Source: Desmonostoc muscorum FACHB-395 (GTDB lineage Bacteria > Cyanobacteriota > Cyanobacteriia > Cyanobacteriales > Nostocaceae). From it: a DNA stretch of 57,443 nt. The position numbers were made by a program, and so were the translations under genes. The stretch is taken from NCBI RefSeq assembly GCF_014698035.1, contig NZ_JACJSF010000048.1, positions 1 to 57,443 on the forward strand. The letters are read 5' to 3'. Position 1 is the stretch's first letter, and the number at the start of each line of letters is the position of its first letter. Below, in pieces: positions 1 through 7,965 of the stretch. Below the pieces are notes generated by a model. That model was given only the letters and a program-made list of their open reading frames with translations, made no database searches and was not told where the DNA came from.

Positions 1-90
1 GTTGATAAACTAATATCAGTTGCACTCGACTTAATAAATCCTCAACATTTAAGAAACTGGTTTGCTAATTGCTGCTACTGTACCTCATAA
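1..90 (+). pseudogene. C-terminal tail of a transposase, probably IS630 type (partial)
   Basis: Frame 1 is open from the window edge to a TAA at 88-90. It ends in the residues HLRNWFANCCYCTS, which resembles the last residues of IS630-family transposases from cyanobacteria (from memory of that family). No start is visible because the gene begins outside the window. The bases just after the stop run into the broken end of the opposite-strand transposase relic, which suggests that this element inserted into it. The family assignment is tentative. Confidence 0.4.
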
Positions 91-622
91 CAGCCGGAAC
101 TGCTGTATCACCCGGCGCACAAGTGGCATCTAATATTAATTTTCCCAGATTTTTTGGTTCACTTACTTCTTTTTCTGATAATTCGGTTTTTTTTTCATTG
201 CCAATCGAAGATGTTGTCTCTAGCATCTTCTTCACCATTTGTTGATTAATTTTGTTGACCAATTCAGCACTAATTCTTTCACGAAAATGTACTAACATTG
301 ATGCGTCAAATGGAGTTTCATTACTATAAGATGATATGCCTATGAAGTACTGTAAATAAGGATTCTCTTTTATTTGCTCTACTGTTTCTCTGTCACTTAT
401 TCCTAGTTTTTCTTTGATTATTAATGCGCCTAATGCCATCCGAAATGACTTTGCTGGTGCCCCCATCTCTGGGGAGAATCCCGAAGAATATTCCGACTCA
501 AATTCTCTCCAGGGTATTAAATCGGCCATTATTACCCAACGATTATCTGATGATAACTTTCCCTCAAATGGAAGCTCAAAACTTTCTGCTGAAATTGGAG
601 TTGATTCTTCTTTTCAGTACAT
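65..622 (-). pseudogene. IS5-type transposase, N-terminal remnant with nonsense codon
   Basis: The reading frame carries the N-terminal DUF772-like domain of IS5-type transposases (APAKSFRMALGALIIKEKLG, then SDRETVEQI and NPYLQYFIG) and continues to LILDATCAP near 113-130. There the match stops and about 15 unrelated residues lead to a TAG. Upstream of the first ATG at 529 the same frame continues homologous (ELPFEGKLSSDNRWVI) back to an ATG at 620-622, but codon 3 is TGA (614-616), where an Arg codon such as CGA is expected. The transposase therefore has both a 5' nonsense mutation and a lost C-terminal catalytic half. It cannot be active. Confidence 0.75.
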
Positions 623-755
623 AGTTAATAATGATACACTATGTTAGGACTGACCACTGTGATGCAAGGATTTTGGGCTATTTTACCTTCAAGTCTTGCA
701 CCTGAATATACTTCTTTGGTCTGAGAATCTAGAGACTGTAACCTTCTCTTTTTTT

Positions 756-1139
756 TCAGCAAGCCCTAACTAGCCATGCTGCTAATACATGTCCAGTACG
801 TCCAATTCCACCAGAGCAGTGTACAACTACCTTCTGATTTTGTTTGTCTGCTTCTATTAAGAAAGGAAGTATTTTCTGTGTGAGGGTTTCTAAATCAGAT
901 AGATGGAAATCTACAATTGGTGCCCAACATACTAGCTGATTACCAAATTCCTGTTTGTAGCTATCCAGAAGATTAGAGTAATGAGCTAGTTGTTGGTTGG
1001 AAAGAAGGCAACAAACTCGCTTAATATTTTGGCACTTCATGAATTGTATCCAATCGTGAACCTGCTTATTAGTGTATCCAGGCCGCGCAGCACCAAATAC
1101 TATTTGCTCGTTCTCCCAAGCCGGGGCAAACTTATACAT
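756..1139 (-). CDS. Dual-specificity/tyrosine protein phosphatase-like protein
   Basis: A small Cys-based phosphatase, expected to remove phosphate from Tyr/Ser/Thr or from a small phosphorylated molecule. The signature HCSGGIGRTG gives the CX5R loop (Cys108 to Arg114 counted from the ATG at 1139). Asp77 or Asp82 in VDFHLSD may be the general acid. An in-frame GTG at 1157 is an alternative start, but the family N-terminus (MYKF...FGAARPGY) fits the ATG at 1139. The protein ends only 15 residues after the catalytic loop (AAWLVRAC), shorter than the usual 150-160 residues, so the C-terminus may be truncated. It follows the 5'-nucleotidase gene closely and is probably co-transcribed with it. Confidence 0.75.
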   Translation of the reverse strand: MYKFAPAWENEQIVFGAARPGYTNKQVHDWIQFMKCQNIKRVCCLLSNQQLAHYSNLLDSYKQEFGNQLVCWAPIVDFHLSDLETLTQKILPFLIEADKQNQKVVVHCSGGIGRTGHVLAAWLVRAC

Positions 1140-1163
1140 CTTTAAGTAGGTAGGCACAAATAA

Positions 1164-1298
1164 TTAATCTGATAACACCACATCTTTACGCAATTTGAGA
1201 TTTTGAATGCGAGTATCTTCTGCGGGTGGCACATCCCCTTGAGAAAAGGGAATCTGCTTAAAGTTAGCAGCCAGATATTCGGCTAATGTATCTTGTGC
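1164..1298 (-). pseudogene. Detached C-terminal end of the 5'-nucleotidase gene
   Basis: Reading the minus strand in the frame shifted by two from the 5'-nucleotidase gives DTLAEYLAANFKQIPFSQ, then GDVPPAEDTRIQNLKLRKD and VVLSD, followed by TAA. This is the expected end of cyanobacterial 5'-nucleotidases. It is separated from the main ORF by an apparent CA dinucleotide duplication. The original stop lay 7 bp before the phosphatase start region, which confirms that the two genes were adjacent in one operon. Confidence 0.7.
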
Positions 1299-3274
1299 TC
1301 GGAACCATCAGCAGCAAAGGTGGCTAAACCTGTGCGTTTGCTCTTATCAGCATCTTTTGATGTCAAATCAACCCGTTCTGTTTTCGGAAAAGGATAGCCA
1401 TCACCACCAGTTGCGAGGAAGTTGAGGGTAACAGTGCGGAAGATCCGATTAGGATTACCCACTAACTCTGCATTTTTAACTACTACATCAATAATTTTGC
1501 CCTGACCATCCTTGATAGCAAGGGATTTGACGCGCTTACCTGCTGGCAAATCTGGGTCAAAACTAAAGGTTAATCCCGCTACTTGGGGAAAACTGCCAGG
1601 GGTAGCACTGGGTGCGATCGCTGCTACACTGTGTTCAATCACTGCCAGTAATTCTGTTGCACTCAGAGTAACTAAAGTCAAGCCATTGTTGAATCGTAGC
1701 GCATTGGTGATATCAAGTTGGGAAATTTCTTTTGCTTTCTTACCTGCTACAGGATTTGCTTGAGGTGGTAGTTTGATAACATCTTGTGAGCGAGTCGAAC
1801 CTGGGGGAAAAGTGTAGATACCGATATTGTCACGGATACCACCGCCATTTTTGATGGAAATGACTGTCTTAGGATCGTATCGTTTAGCGATCGCTAAATT
1901 AGCTTCGGCTGTCAAATTCCCTAAATTGGTTTCTTGTGTGCGGACATCACCGCGCCAGCCATTGAGGAAGACGTTGGTTTTCCCAAAAATTTTACCATCT
2001 TGGGCAATAATCACTTTTTGAAGTGCCTCTGTAATGGCGACAATTTTAGGATCGGGTTTCCCACCGACAGTTGCTACACCTTTAGAGTCAGTCGCATAAG
2101 TACCACTGATTTTGGAGTCAATACTCAACGGAATAATCACTCCATTGGCATCAAAGTTAACTACTAGACGACCAACATAACGATAGTTTCCATCGGTATT
2201 AACTACGGCTATCGGATTACCATCTGCTGCTTTTGTGAGGATTGGATAAGTTCCAGCAGATTTATCACCGACTCGTAGACGGTCTGTTTTGTCAGCTAGT
2301 AAGGTATTAGAACCACCAGCAACAACGATATCTACGCCTTTGAGTAATGTTGCTAGCTTTTGCTCAATAGCAATTTGCTGCATGTGCGCCAACAGAATAA
2401 CTTTATTAATATCTGGGTTTTTTGTCAGCAGTGCATCGACAGAAGTTTGAATTTCAGCAGCTAAGGCGGCGATGTCTGCGGCATTACGATCGTTAAATTC
2501 TTTAGGCAACACAGTCACACCACCGGGAGAAGAAATCGTCCGTAGAGTGGGAGTTGTCGCGCCAACTACACCAATCTTTTCACCATTGAGGGTAATGATG
2601 GTACTACGGGCAATTTTATTAGGAATTTTACTTGCCTCTTGTCCATCAGCAGTAACTAATTTTGCCAGGTCTTTATCAGTGCTGAAGTCTAGATTTGTGC
2701 TGAGATAGGGAAAATTTGTACCTGGGTAATCTTTTTTAGCACCGATTAAATCGGCAACAACACCCGTACCTAAGTCAAATTCGTGATTACCAAAGGCGAT
2801 CGCACTAAACCCTAGAGCATTTAAAATTAAAATATCTCCTCTTCCCTGTCCACCAAAAACTGTATCACTAGCAAATAAGAAGGGACTGGGAATATAGGCA
2901 TCTCCAGATGAAAGGATTAAGGTATTAGGATAATCAGGCTTACCGTCACGATTAGCATCCTGATTTTTGAGTGCATTCAACACTGCCGAAAAGTTTGGTG
3001 CATCCTTCAGTGCTGGAACACCTGCTTCTTGGTCGGAAGTATGTAAAAGTTGCAGTGTGAATCCCGGTTTAGGTGTTGTTCTGACTTGCGCTACACCAAT
3101 ACTAGTTCCCAGAGAGAATAATATACCAAATATAACTAACGAACTTAACTGGTTAGTACTTAAATTTAGGCTATTAAGCTTACCGAAAAATCTATTTTTG
3201 GAATTTAACAAAGGCATAATAACTTTTAAACGTGTTATGTTAACTTGTAACATTATTCGGAATTCAAAAATCAT
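1283..3274 (-). CDS. Secreted bifunctional metallophosphatase/5'-nucleotidase (C-terminus frameshifted)
   Basis: A two-domain 5'-nucleotidase/2',3'-cyclic phosphodiesterase-like enzyme that would release phosphate from nucleotides in the periplasm or outside the cell. A hydrophobic segment (about residues 42-63, ending in GVAQ) looks like a signal peptide. The N-terminal metallophosphatase domain shows HTSDQEAG and GNHEFDLG, and the C-terminal 5_nucleotid_C domain runs to FLATGGDGYPFP. The frame then breaks at 1294-1298. The bases there read TGTG on the plus strand (CACA in the gene), and removing one CA restores a frame of about 44 more residues (DTLAEYLA to LRKDVVLSD) ending at TAA 1164-1166. 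The catalytic domains are intact, so the shortened protein may still work. The start could also be the Met at residue 20. The gene lies 6 bp downstream of the sulfonate-binding gene. Confidence 0.85.
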   Translation of the reverse strand: MIFEFRIMLQVNITRLKVIMPLLNSKNRFFGKLNSLNLSTNQLSSLVIFGILFSLGTSIGVAQVRTTPKPGFTLQLLHTSDQEAGVPALKDAPNFSAVLNALKNQDANRDGKPDYPNTLILSSGDAYIPSPFLFASDTVFGGQGRGDILILNALGFSAIAFGNHEFDLGTGVVADLIGAKKDYPGTNFPYLSTNLDFSTDKDLAKLVTADGQEASKIPNKIARSTIITLNGEKIGVVGATTPTLRTISSPGGVTVLPKEFNDRNAADIAALAAEIQTSVDALLTKNPDINKVILLAHMQQIAIEQKLATLLKGVDIVVAGGSNTLLADKTDRLRVGDKSAGTYPILTKAADGNPIAVVNTDGNYRYVGRLVVNFDANGVIIPLSIDSKISGTYATDSKGVATVGGKPDPKIVAITEALQKVIIAQDGKIFGKTNVFLNGWRGDVRTQETNLGNLTAEANLAIAKRYDPKTVISIKNGGGIRDNIGIYTFPPGSTRSQDVIKLPPQANPVAGKKAKEISQLDITNALRFNNGLTLVTLSATELLAVIEHSVAAIAPSATPGSFPQVAGLTFSFDPDLPAGKRVKSLAIKDGQGKIIDVVVKNAELVGNPNRIFRTVTLNFLATGGDGYPFPKTERVDLTSKDADKSKRTGLATFAADGSEHKIH

Positions 3275-3280
3275 TATTTA

Positions 3281-4360
3281 TTAATTATTCACTTTTCCTT
3301 GCCAAACAATTTCCTTAACTTTGATTTCTTTCGGGATCAACTTAATTTTGTAGAAAGTATCTGCAATCTCTTGTTGTTTAGTAATAACTTCATCTGTGAG
3401 CGGAAGCACATCATATTCACGTCGCTTTTCTGCTATTTCCAACACAGGAGCATCTATACCCAAAGCGGGGGAAAGAAGTTTAGCAACTTCACTAGGATTA
3501 TTCTTTGCCCAGTCACTAACTTTCTTCACTCTATCCAAAACTATTTTCAAAGCATCAGGCTTGGCATCAACAAAAGATTTTGCAGCTAGATAATAACCAC
3601 GATTGGGAGCTAATTCGGTTGCGTCTGCTAAAATGCGTACGCCTGTTGCTGCTTCTGCTGCGGCTAAATATGGGTCCCAAATTGCCCAAGCATCAACCTT
3701 TTTTCCTTCAAAGGCAGCACGAGCATCGGCGGGTGGGAGAGTTGCTGGCTGGATTTCACTGTACTGTACCCCTGCTTTTTCGAGCGCTTTCACCAATAGG
3801 TAGTTAGCATTAGAACCTTTGGCAAAAGCAACTTTTTTGCCCTTGAGTTCAGCCACACTTTTAATAGGTGAATCCTTGGGTACTACGATGGCTTCGGCTT
3901 TCGGACTCCAAGGATCGTAGGCAACATAAACTAGAGGAATACCCCCAGCTTGGGCAAATATTGGTGGTGATTCTCCGGTATAGCCAAAATCAATGCTACC
4001 TGCATTCAATGCTTCTAGCATTGGAGGCCCAGCCGGAAATTCTGACCAAGTTACGGAAGATCCTGAAGTTGCAAAGGCTTTTTCTAATTCTTCTCTCGCT
4101 TTCAGTGCATAGAGGACAGTTGACGCTTTCTGGTAGCCTATACGAATTGTAGTGCCGCTAGCTACTGGGTTGGGGCTAGCTGTCTGAGTTGTTCCATTGT
4201 TACTTGCACTTGGAGAGCAAGCAGAGATAGCCAAAGTTAAGCTAAGTCCCAATGCAAATAATAAAGAAAAGGTGTGGATTCTTTGCTGTTTGAACTTTTG
4301 GAGGAAGGCAAAAGCCATACCCAAAAATCGACTTGAAGAGAACTTAGTAAACATCTTCAT
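3281..4360 (-). CDS. ssuA: Aliphatic sulfonate (or related) ABC transporter substrate-binding lipoprotein
   Basis: A periplasmic ligand-binding protein of the SsuA/TauA/NMT1 class that captures alkanesulfonates for an ABC importer. The N-terminal signal ends in a lipobox (LAISAC), so the mature protein should be lipid-anchored. The fold signatures are RIGYQKASTVLYALKA, the glycine-rich EALNAGSIDFGYTGESPP, the hinge KSVAELKGKKVAFAKGSN and the conserved WAIWDPYLAAAE. The length (359 aa) is normal. No permease or ATPase genes are nearby. Instead a 5'-nucleotidase gene starts 6 bp after its stop and a phosphatase gene follows, an unusual operon. It could equally bind taurine or another sulfur compound. 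Confidence 0.85.
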   Translation of the reverse strand: MKMFTKFSSSRFLGMAFAFLQKFKQQRIHTFSLLFALGLSLTLAISACSPSASNNGTTQTASPNPVASGTTIRIGYQKASTVLYALKAREELEKAFATSGSSVTWSEFPAGPPMLEALNAGSIDFGYTGESPPIFAQAGGIPLVYVAYDPWSPKAEAIVVPKDSPIKSVAELKGKKVAFAKGSNANYLLVKALEKAGVQYSEIQPATLPPADARAAFEGKKVDAWAIWDPYLAAAEAATGVRILADATELAPNRGYYLAAKSFVDAKPDALKIVLDRVKKVSDWAKNNPSEVAKLLSPALGIDAPVLEIAEKRREYDVLPLTDEVITKQQEIADTFYKIKLIPKEIKVKEIVWQGKVNN

Positions 4361-4565
4361 TCTGCTTTCAGGAGTAAATAAATATCAGATTTTAGCGACT
4401 CAAAGATAAATCTACGATAAGTTTACTGATTCGCCGTATTATTGTGGAATGATAAAAATATCACATAATTACAGATGAAATGCAAGTTTATTCGTTGAAG
4501 AAAAAAATCTTACTAAAAGTCATAGCAGTGTCAAATATAAATTCAATCGGATCAGAAAGGACGCG

Positions 4566-5288
4566 ATGACAGATAATATTCTTCAACAACAGATTGAGTA
4601 CTATCGCGCTAGAGCCAATGAATATGATGAGTGGTTCTATAGGAAAGGACGCTACGATCGCAGTCCCGAAATCAACCAGCGCTGGTTTAATGAAGTAGCT
4701 GTGATAAAAAATACATTACACCAAATTGGTTTAATGGATGATATTTTGGAGTTAGCATCTGGAACAGGGATCTGGACGCAGGAGCTTTTAAGGATCGGTA
4801 AAAAGATTACTGCGATCGATGCCTCTGAAGAAATGATTGCAATTAATCGCTCGAAGTTAAATTCACTGAGTGTTGAATATCACCTAATTGATTTATTTAC
4901 TTGGCAACCTGACACTGAATATGATTTGGTTTTCTTCGCCTTTTGGCTATCTCATGTGCCACCAAAATTACTCGATTCTTTTTTGACGAAAGTCTACCAA
5001 TCTGTTCGCCTTGGTGGGGAAGTATTTATCATTGACTCTTCCTTTGAACCGACATCCACAGCTAACAATCATATCCTTGAAGACGACGGAAACATATATA
5101 AAACTCGTAAATTAAATGATGGTCAAGAATTTCAGATTGTCAAAATTTTTTATCAGCCAGATGAACTTAAGGATAAGCTAAAAAAAGCAGGCTTTCAGGC
5201 TGAGGTAAAAGTGACAGATAATTATTTTATCTACGCACAGGGAAAAAAATTTGAAACAATTCGTAATTCGGAATCTGTAATTATTTAA
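4566..5288 (+). CDS. Class I SAM-dependent methyltransferase
   Basis: A Rossmann-fold methyltransferase with motif I ILELASGTGIW (residues 60-70) and the acidic residue after strand 2 (AIDASEEM). The post-I segment is DLVFFAFWLSHVPP and a later segment is RLGGEVFIIDSS. The N-terminus (YYRARANEYDEWFYRKGRYD) resembles small-molecule methyltransferases of the UbiE/Methyltransf_25 type. The substrate cannot be named. The ATG at 4566 is the first of the frame. The gene is single and diverges from the sulfonate operon, with about 200 bp between them. Confidence 0.8.
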   Translation: MTDNILQQQIEYYRARANEYDEWFYRKGRYDRSPEINQRWFNEVAVIKNTLHQIGLMDDILELASGTGIWTQELLRIGKKITAIDASEEMIAINRSKLNSLSVEYHLIDLFTWQPDTEYDLVFFAFWLSHVPPKLLDSFLTKVYQSVRLGGEVFIIDSSFEPTSTANNHILEDDGNIYKTRKLNDGQEFQIVKIFYQPDELKDKLKKAGFQAEVKVTDNYFIYAQGKKFETIRNSESVII

Positions 5289-5505
5289 ACTACACCTGAT
5301 GTATTACTAATTTAGTACCGCTTATATACTATGGGAGCGTCAGACATATTTTTTCTTGTAGAGATATTAATTCAAGATGGCATCAGAAAACATCTTTCTG
5401 CTATTTTCTCTGACATACTCCTCAAACTAGGTACTGTTGCAAAATCTATGTATATATATTGGTTATAGCTATACAGATGACTTATGTGGGGCTAAAGGAG
5501 TAGAA
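5289..5505. other. Intergenic, no gene recognised
   Basis: AT-rich spacer after the methyltransferase gene. It includes a short phrase near 5332-5350 (gggagcgtcagacatatt) that recurs in variant form near 27513-27530 after the amt gene. I see no open frame or RNA gene. Confidence 0.4.
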
Positions 5506-5616
5506 ATGAAATGTATTTTGATTAACTGCGAACAACATTATCAAGAGCTAGGTGAACAGAAAATTGAAGACCTTTTCAAGTTGAAGATAGACTATTTCTT
5601 GATCAATCTTAGTTAA
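5506..5616 (+). CDS. Possible 36-residue small protein
   Basis: An ATG at 5506 has a good Shine-Dalgarno (AAAGGAG about 5 bases upstream) and opens a frame of 36 codons (MKCILINCEQHYQELGEQ...) ending at TAA 5614-5616. I do not recognise the peptide. It could be a genuine microprotein or the stub of a lost gene; the ribosome-binding site is the main support. Confidence 0.3.
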   Translation: MKCILINCEQHYQELGEQKIEDLFKLKIDYFLINLS

Positions 5617-5673
5617 CTATGATTGCTGAGTAAGCAAAACAAAATCCATTAGCTGCCTAATAGACAGTTTGCA

Positions 5674-6033
5674 ATGCAAATTCTTAAAGTATTAACCAGA
5701 GTCTATCTTAGTCCAGTAGACTTGGATGAGGCGATCGCTTTCTATGAAAACCTTTTTACAGAAAAATGTTGGTTGTGGTTTCAATATTCCGAGTCTGAGT
5801 TGGAACTCGCAAGTGTGGGTTCTATTCTTTTAATTGCTGGTTCAGCAGAAGCACTCTCTCCATTCAAGAGTACACACGCAACATTTCTTGTGGACTCACT
5901 CAATGATTTTAAAGAAGCACTTATTCAGCAGGGTGCAGTGATTCTGGCGGAACCGAACAAAGTTACCACTGGAGCAAATATGCGAGCGATGCATCCTGAT
6001 GGAACTATTATTGAGTATCTTGAGTTTGGATAA
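5674..6033 (+). CDS. VOC-superfamily protein (glyoxalase/bleomycin-resistance-like)
   Basis: A single-domain vicinal-oxygen-chelate protein of 119 residues. The paired beta-alpha-beta-beta-beta modules are visible: RVYLSPVDLDEAIAFYENLF at the N-terminus and ATFLVDSLNDFKEALIQQGA then MRAMHPDGTIIEYLEF at the C-terminus. The final Glu of DGTIIEYLE is the usual metal-ligand position. The first module lacks an obvious His ligand, so metal binding and catalysis are uncertain. A role in antibiotic binding or in a small dioxygenase/isomerase reaction is possible; no substrate is suggested by the neighbours. Confidence 0.8.
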   Translation: MQILKVLTRVYLSPVDLDEAIAFYENLFTEKCWLWFQYSESELELASVGSILLIAGSAEALSPFKSTHATFLVDSLNDFKEALIQQGAVILAEPNKVTTGANMRAMHPDGTIIEYLEFG

Positions 6034-6439
6034 TGGCATGGAAGGTTTCTAGTTGATGTGATATTAAGTAAGTGATTGATACTCATTGATTCCACAAAAT
6101 CTTCGTGTTATGGAAAGTGCTTAGTTTACCGCCGTAGGCATCACACCAAAATATTATTGATATTTCTGTGGAAGAATTTGCTTGGTAAGCTTTTTTTGAT
6201 CGCGTGTGAGTTTCTTCTTCAAGTTCGCCTATTTGCTTATTAACAAAAGCGTAAGCTTACCTGACATAGCGAATATAGTATGTATTGCATAGTCCACATT
6301 TGCTACAGAGTTCTTTCGTAGGGCAGTGGCTGCTAGGTTTTAAGGCTCTGGCTTTTTTGTGCCTGCTAGAATCAATTGAGGTCATATAAATTTTTTGTTT
6401 TATCCAGGAATCGCTTTTATTACAATCACTGGCTTACCT
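6034..6439. other. Intergenic, no gene recognised
   Basis: About 400 bp between the VOC gene and hicB. It holds short imperfect inverted stretches (for example around 6186-6260, taagctt...aagctta) but no convincing gene or RNA. The promoter of hicBA presumably lies at its 3' end. Confidence 0.4.
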
Positions 6440-6646
6440 ATGAACTTCACGATAGAGATTGAACAAGAAGAGGATGGACGCTTTCTGGCTGAAGTGATTG
6501 GTTTTCCTGGTGTACTGGCTTACGGTCAGACACCAGAAGAAGCAGTTGCTAGAGTTCAAGCATTAGCTCTACGTGTGTTAGCAGATAAGCTGGAACATGG
6601 AGAAGTAACTCCAGAGCTAGTCAGCGTTTCATTTGCCGCAGCATGA
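6440..6646 (+). CDS. hicB: HicB-family antitoxin
   Basis: The antitoxin half of a HicAB pair. Its partial RNase-H-like fold is recognisable from the start MNFTIEIEQEEDGRFLAEV through GFPGVLAYGQTPEEAVARVQ to ALALRVLADKL. It should bind and neutralise the HicA RNase. The ATG at 6440 gives the family-length 68-residue protein; an upstream TTG at 6395 would add a non-conserved extension. The gene ends 4 bp inside hicA (ATGA overlap). There is no separate C-terminal DNA-binding domain, so autoregulation, if any, must use the short form. Confidence 0.88.
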   Translation: MNFTIEIEQEEDGRFLAEVIGFPGVLAYGQTPEEAVARVQALALRVLADKLEHGEVTPELVSVSFAAA

Positions 6647-6855
6647 GTGAGTGGTCTAGCACAAAGGCAAAGCGTGTCCTAGCTGCTTTGCTACGTATTG
6701 GTTGGGAGATTAAACGCCAGTCAGGTTCACATAAAATTCTGACACGTCCTGATTGGGCTGATTTTGTGTTTGCCTTTCATGATGGTCAAGAGATTGGGCC
6801 TCGGATGTTAGCAAGAATTGCTAAACTGACAGGTTTAACACCTGAAGATTTATGA
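6643..6855 (+). CDS. hicA: HicA-family mRNA interferase toxin
   Basis: A 70-residue double-stranded-RNA-binding-fold toxin that cleaves mRNA. The catalytic His sits in the typical QSGSHKILTRP segment (residues 26-36), preceded by KRVLAALLRIGWEIKR. The end, RMLARIAKLTGLTPEDL, is also typical. All hallmark residues look intact, so the pair is probably functional. The gene overlaps hicB by 4 bp, indicating translational coupling with the antitoxin first. Confidence 0.9.
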   Translation: MSEWSSTKAKRVLAALLRIGWEIKRQSGSHKILTRPDWADFVFAFHDGQEIGPRMLARIAKLTGLTPEDL

Positions 6856-6944
6856 TAACAGTTTGAATTTTATATAAATAAACTTGGTAAATTTAAGCTT
6901 GGTAAATTTAAGTATTTTGACTTTTTTTAGTTTACAAGAAGTTA

Positions 6945-7353
6945 ATTCAAAATTTAAGCTCTAAAACAGGCGCAGCGTTTATCGCAGGCGGAACCCTAGC
7001 AGGTACTGGCATTTCTGCAACTGTAGGCGGGAATACACGGGAAAAGTAAAACGCACCTTGAATGGACACTCAGATGCAGTTTTGTCTGTCACCATAAGTC
7101 CCGATGGTAAAATCCTTGCAAGTGGTAGCGCCGATCAGACTATTAGGCTTTGGGATTTAAAAACTTGGGAACAATGGTGGGAAATATTAGGCGTAAATCA
7201 GAGTGATAATGCCAACGTTATTAAACTTGCGTATCTTCGATTAGCAAGACAATATCATTCTGATGTCAACAGTTCTGCATCGCAAAAGCTTTAATGCAAA
7301 CAATTAATCAAGCTTTTGATACTTTCAGGTCTAAAGATGCTGAGATTATTTAA
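6945..7353 (+). pseudogene. Relic of a WD40-repeat/J-domain protein gene
   Basis: Three pieces of one gene remain. At about 6948-7049 a frame reads SSKTGAAFIAGGTLAGTG then ISATVGG, a glycine-rich membrane-like segment found near the start of large cyanobacterial WD40 proteins (from memory). At 7058-7180 a single WD40 repeat follows (HSDAVLSVTISPDGKILASG, then ADQTIRLWDL). At 7180-7353 comes a J-domain-like stretch (WEILGVNQSDNANVIKLAYL, RLARQYHSD). A one-base deletion near 7280 breaks the J domain, whose last part (LMQTINQAFDTFRSKDAEII) runs in another frame to TAA 7351-7353. Most repeats have been deleted. Confidence 0.65.
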
Positions 7354-7965
7354 TTAACGAGCCAAGCTACTCCGTGTCTATACACCTCTCTATGAGACTT
7401 AATTACTTTTATAAACAGCCCATGTCATCTGCTAGTAGGGTAAAAAATTTAACCCTTCAGAAGTATTGACATTTTAAATTTTTCAAGAATCCATCTTGCA
7501 TATTCTGAAAAAAAGTTATAAATTATTATTCTATAGGGGAATAATCTGACCTCTTAGTGTCAAAAACTAATCCTACTCAAGTAAATATACTGCAACCAGT
7601 TTTAACTTCACACAAACCCTAAACAGCACTGAAAATATATTTTTGTTTGGTAAAGCAAAGCTTCTGGACATGAAACAGAACAATAAATAATCTAAAAATA
7701 TATCTTGTGTGACTGTTTGAAGAATTATATTACTACTATGGGTGAATAAAAACAACTATAATTCACCAATGCAGTAATCGATTATAGGGCAATTAACTAA
7801 TAATAAGGCTGTAAAAATTTCAGCAGATTTATTTGTTGTTAGTTGATTAATTTTCTCCAAATTATGCTATTCAAAGAATCGTTTTTGTTATGCTGAGAAT
7901 AGCAAAAATAAGGAATGAAGACGCATCTACCACAAATTCACAACCCGAATGGAGTTATTCTGGCG
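7354..7965. other. Intergenic, presumably invertase promoter region
   Basis: About 600 bp of AT-rich DNA between the WD40 relic and the invertase. An open frame on the minus strand at 7573-7755 has no recognisable content and is not called. No RNA gene or clear operator was seen. Confidence 0.4.

Noticed and set aside
1512..2708. Several plus-strand open frames inside the 5'-nucleotidase gene
   Set aside because: They lie antisense to a gene with clear domain motifs and have no recognisable content of their own.
7573..7755. 60-codon minus-strand frame before the invertase
   Set aside because: No recognisable motif, low-complexity composition and no good ribosome-binding site; it could be chance in AT-rich DNA.
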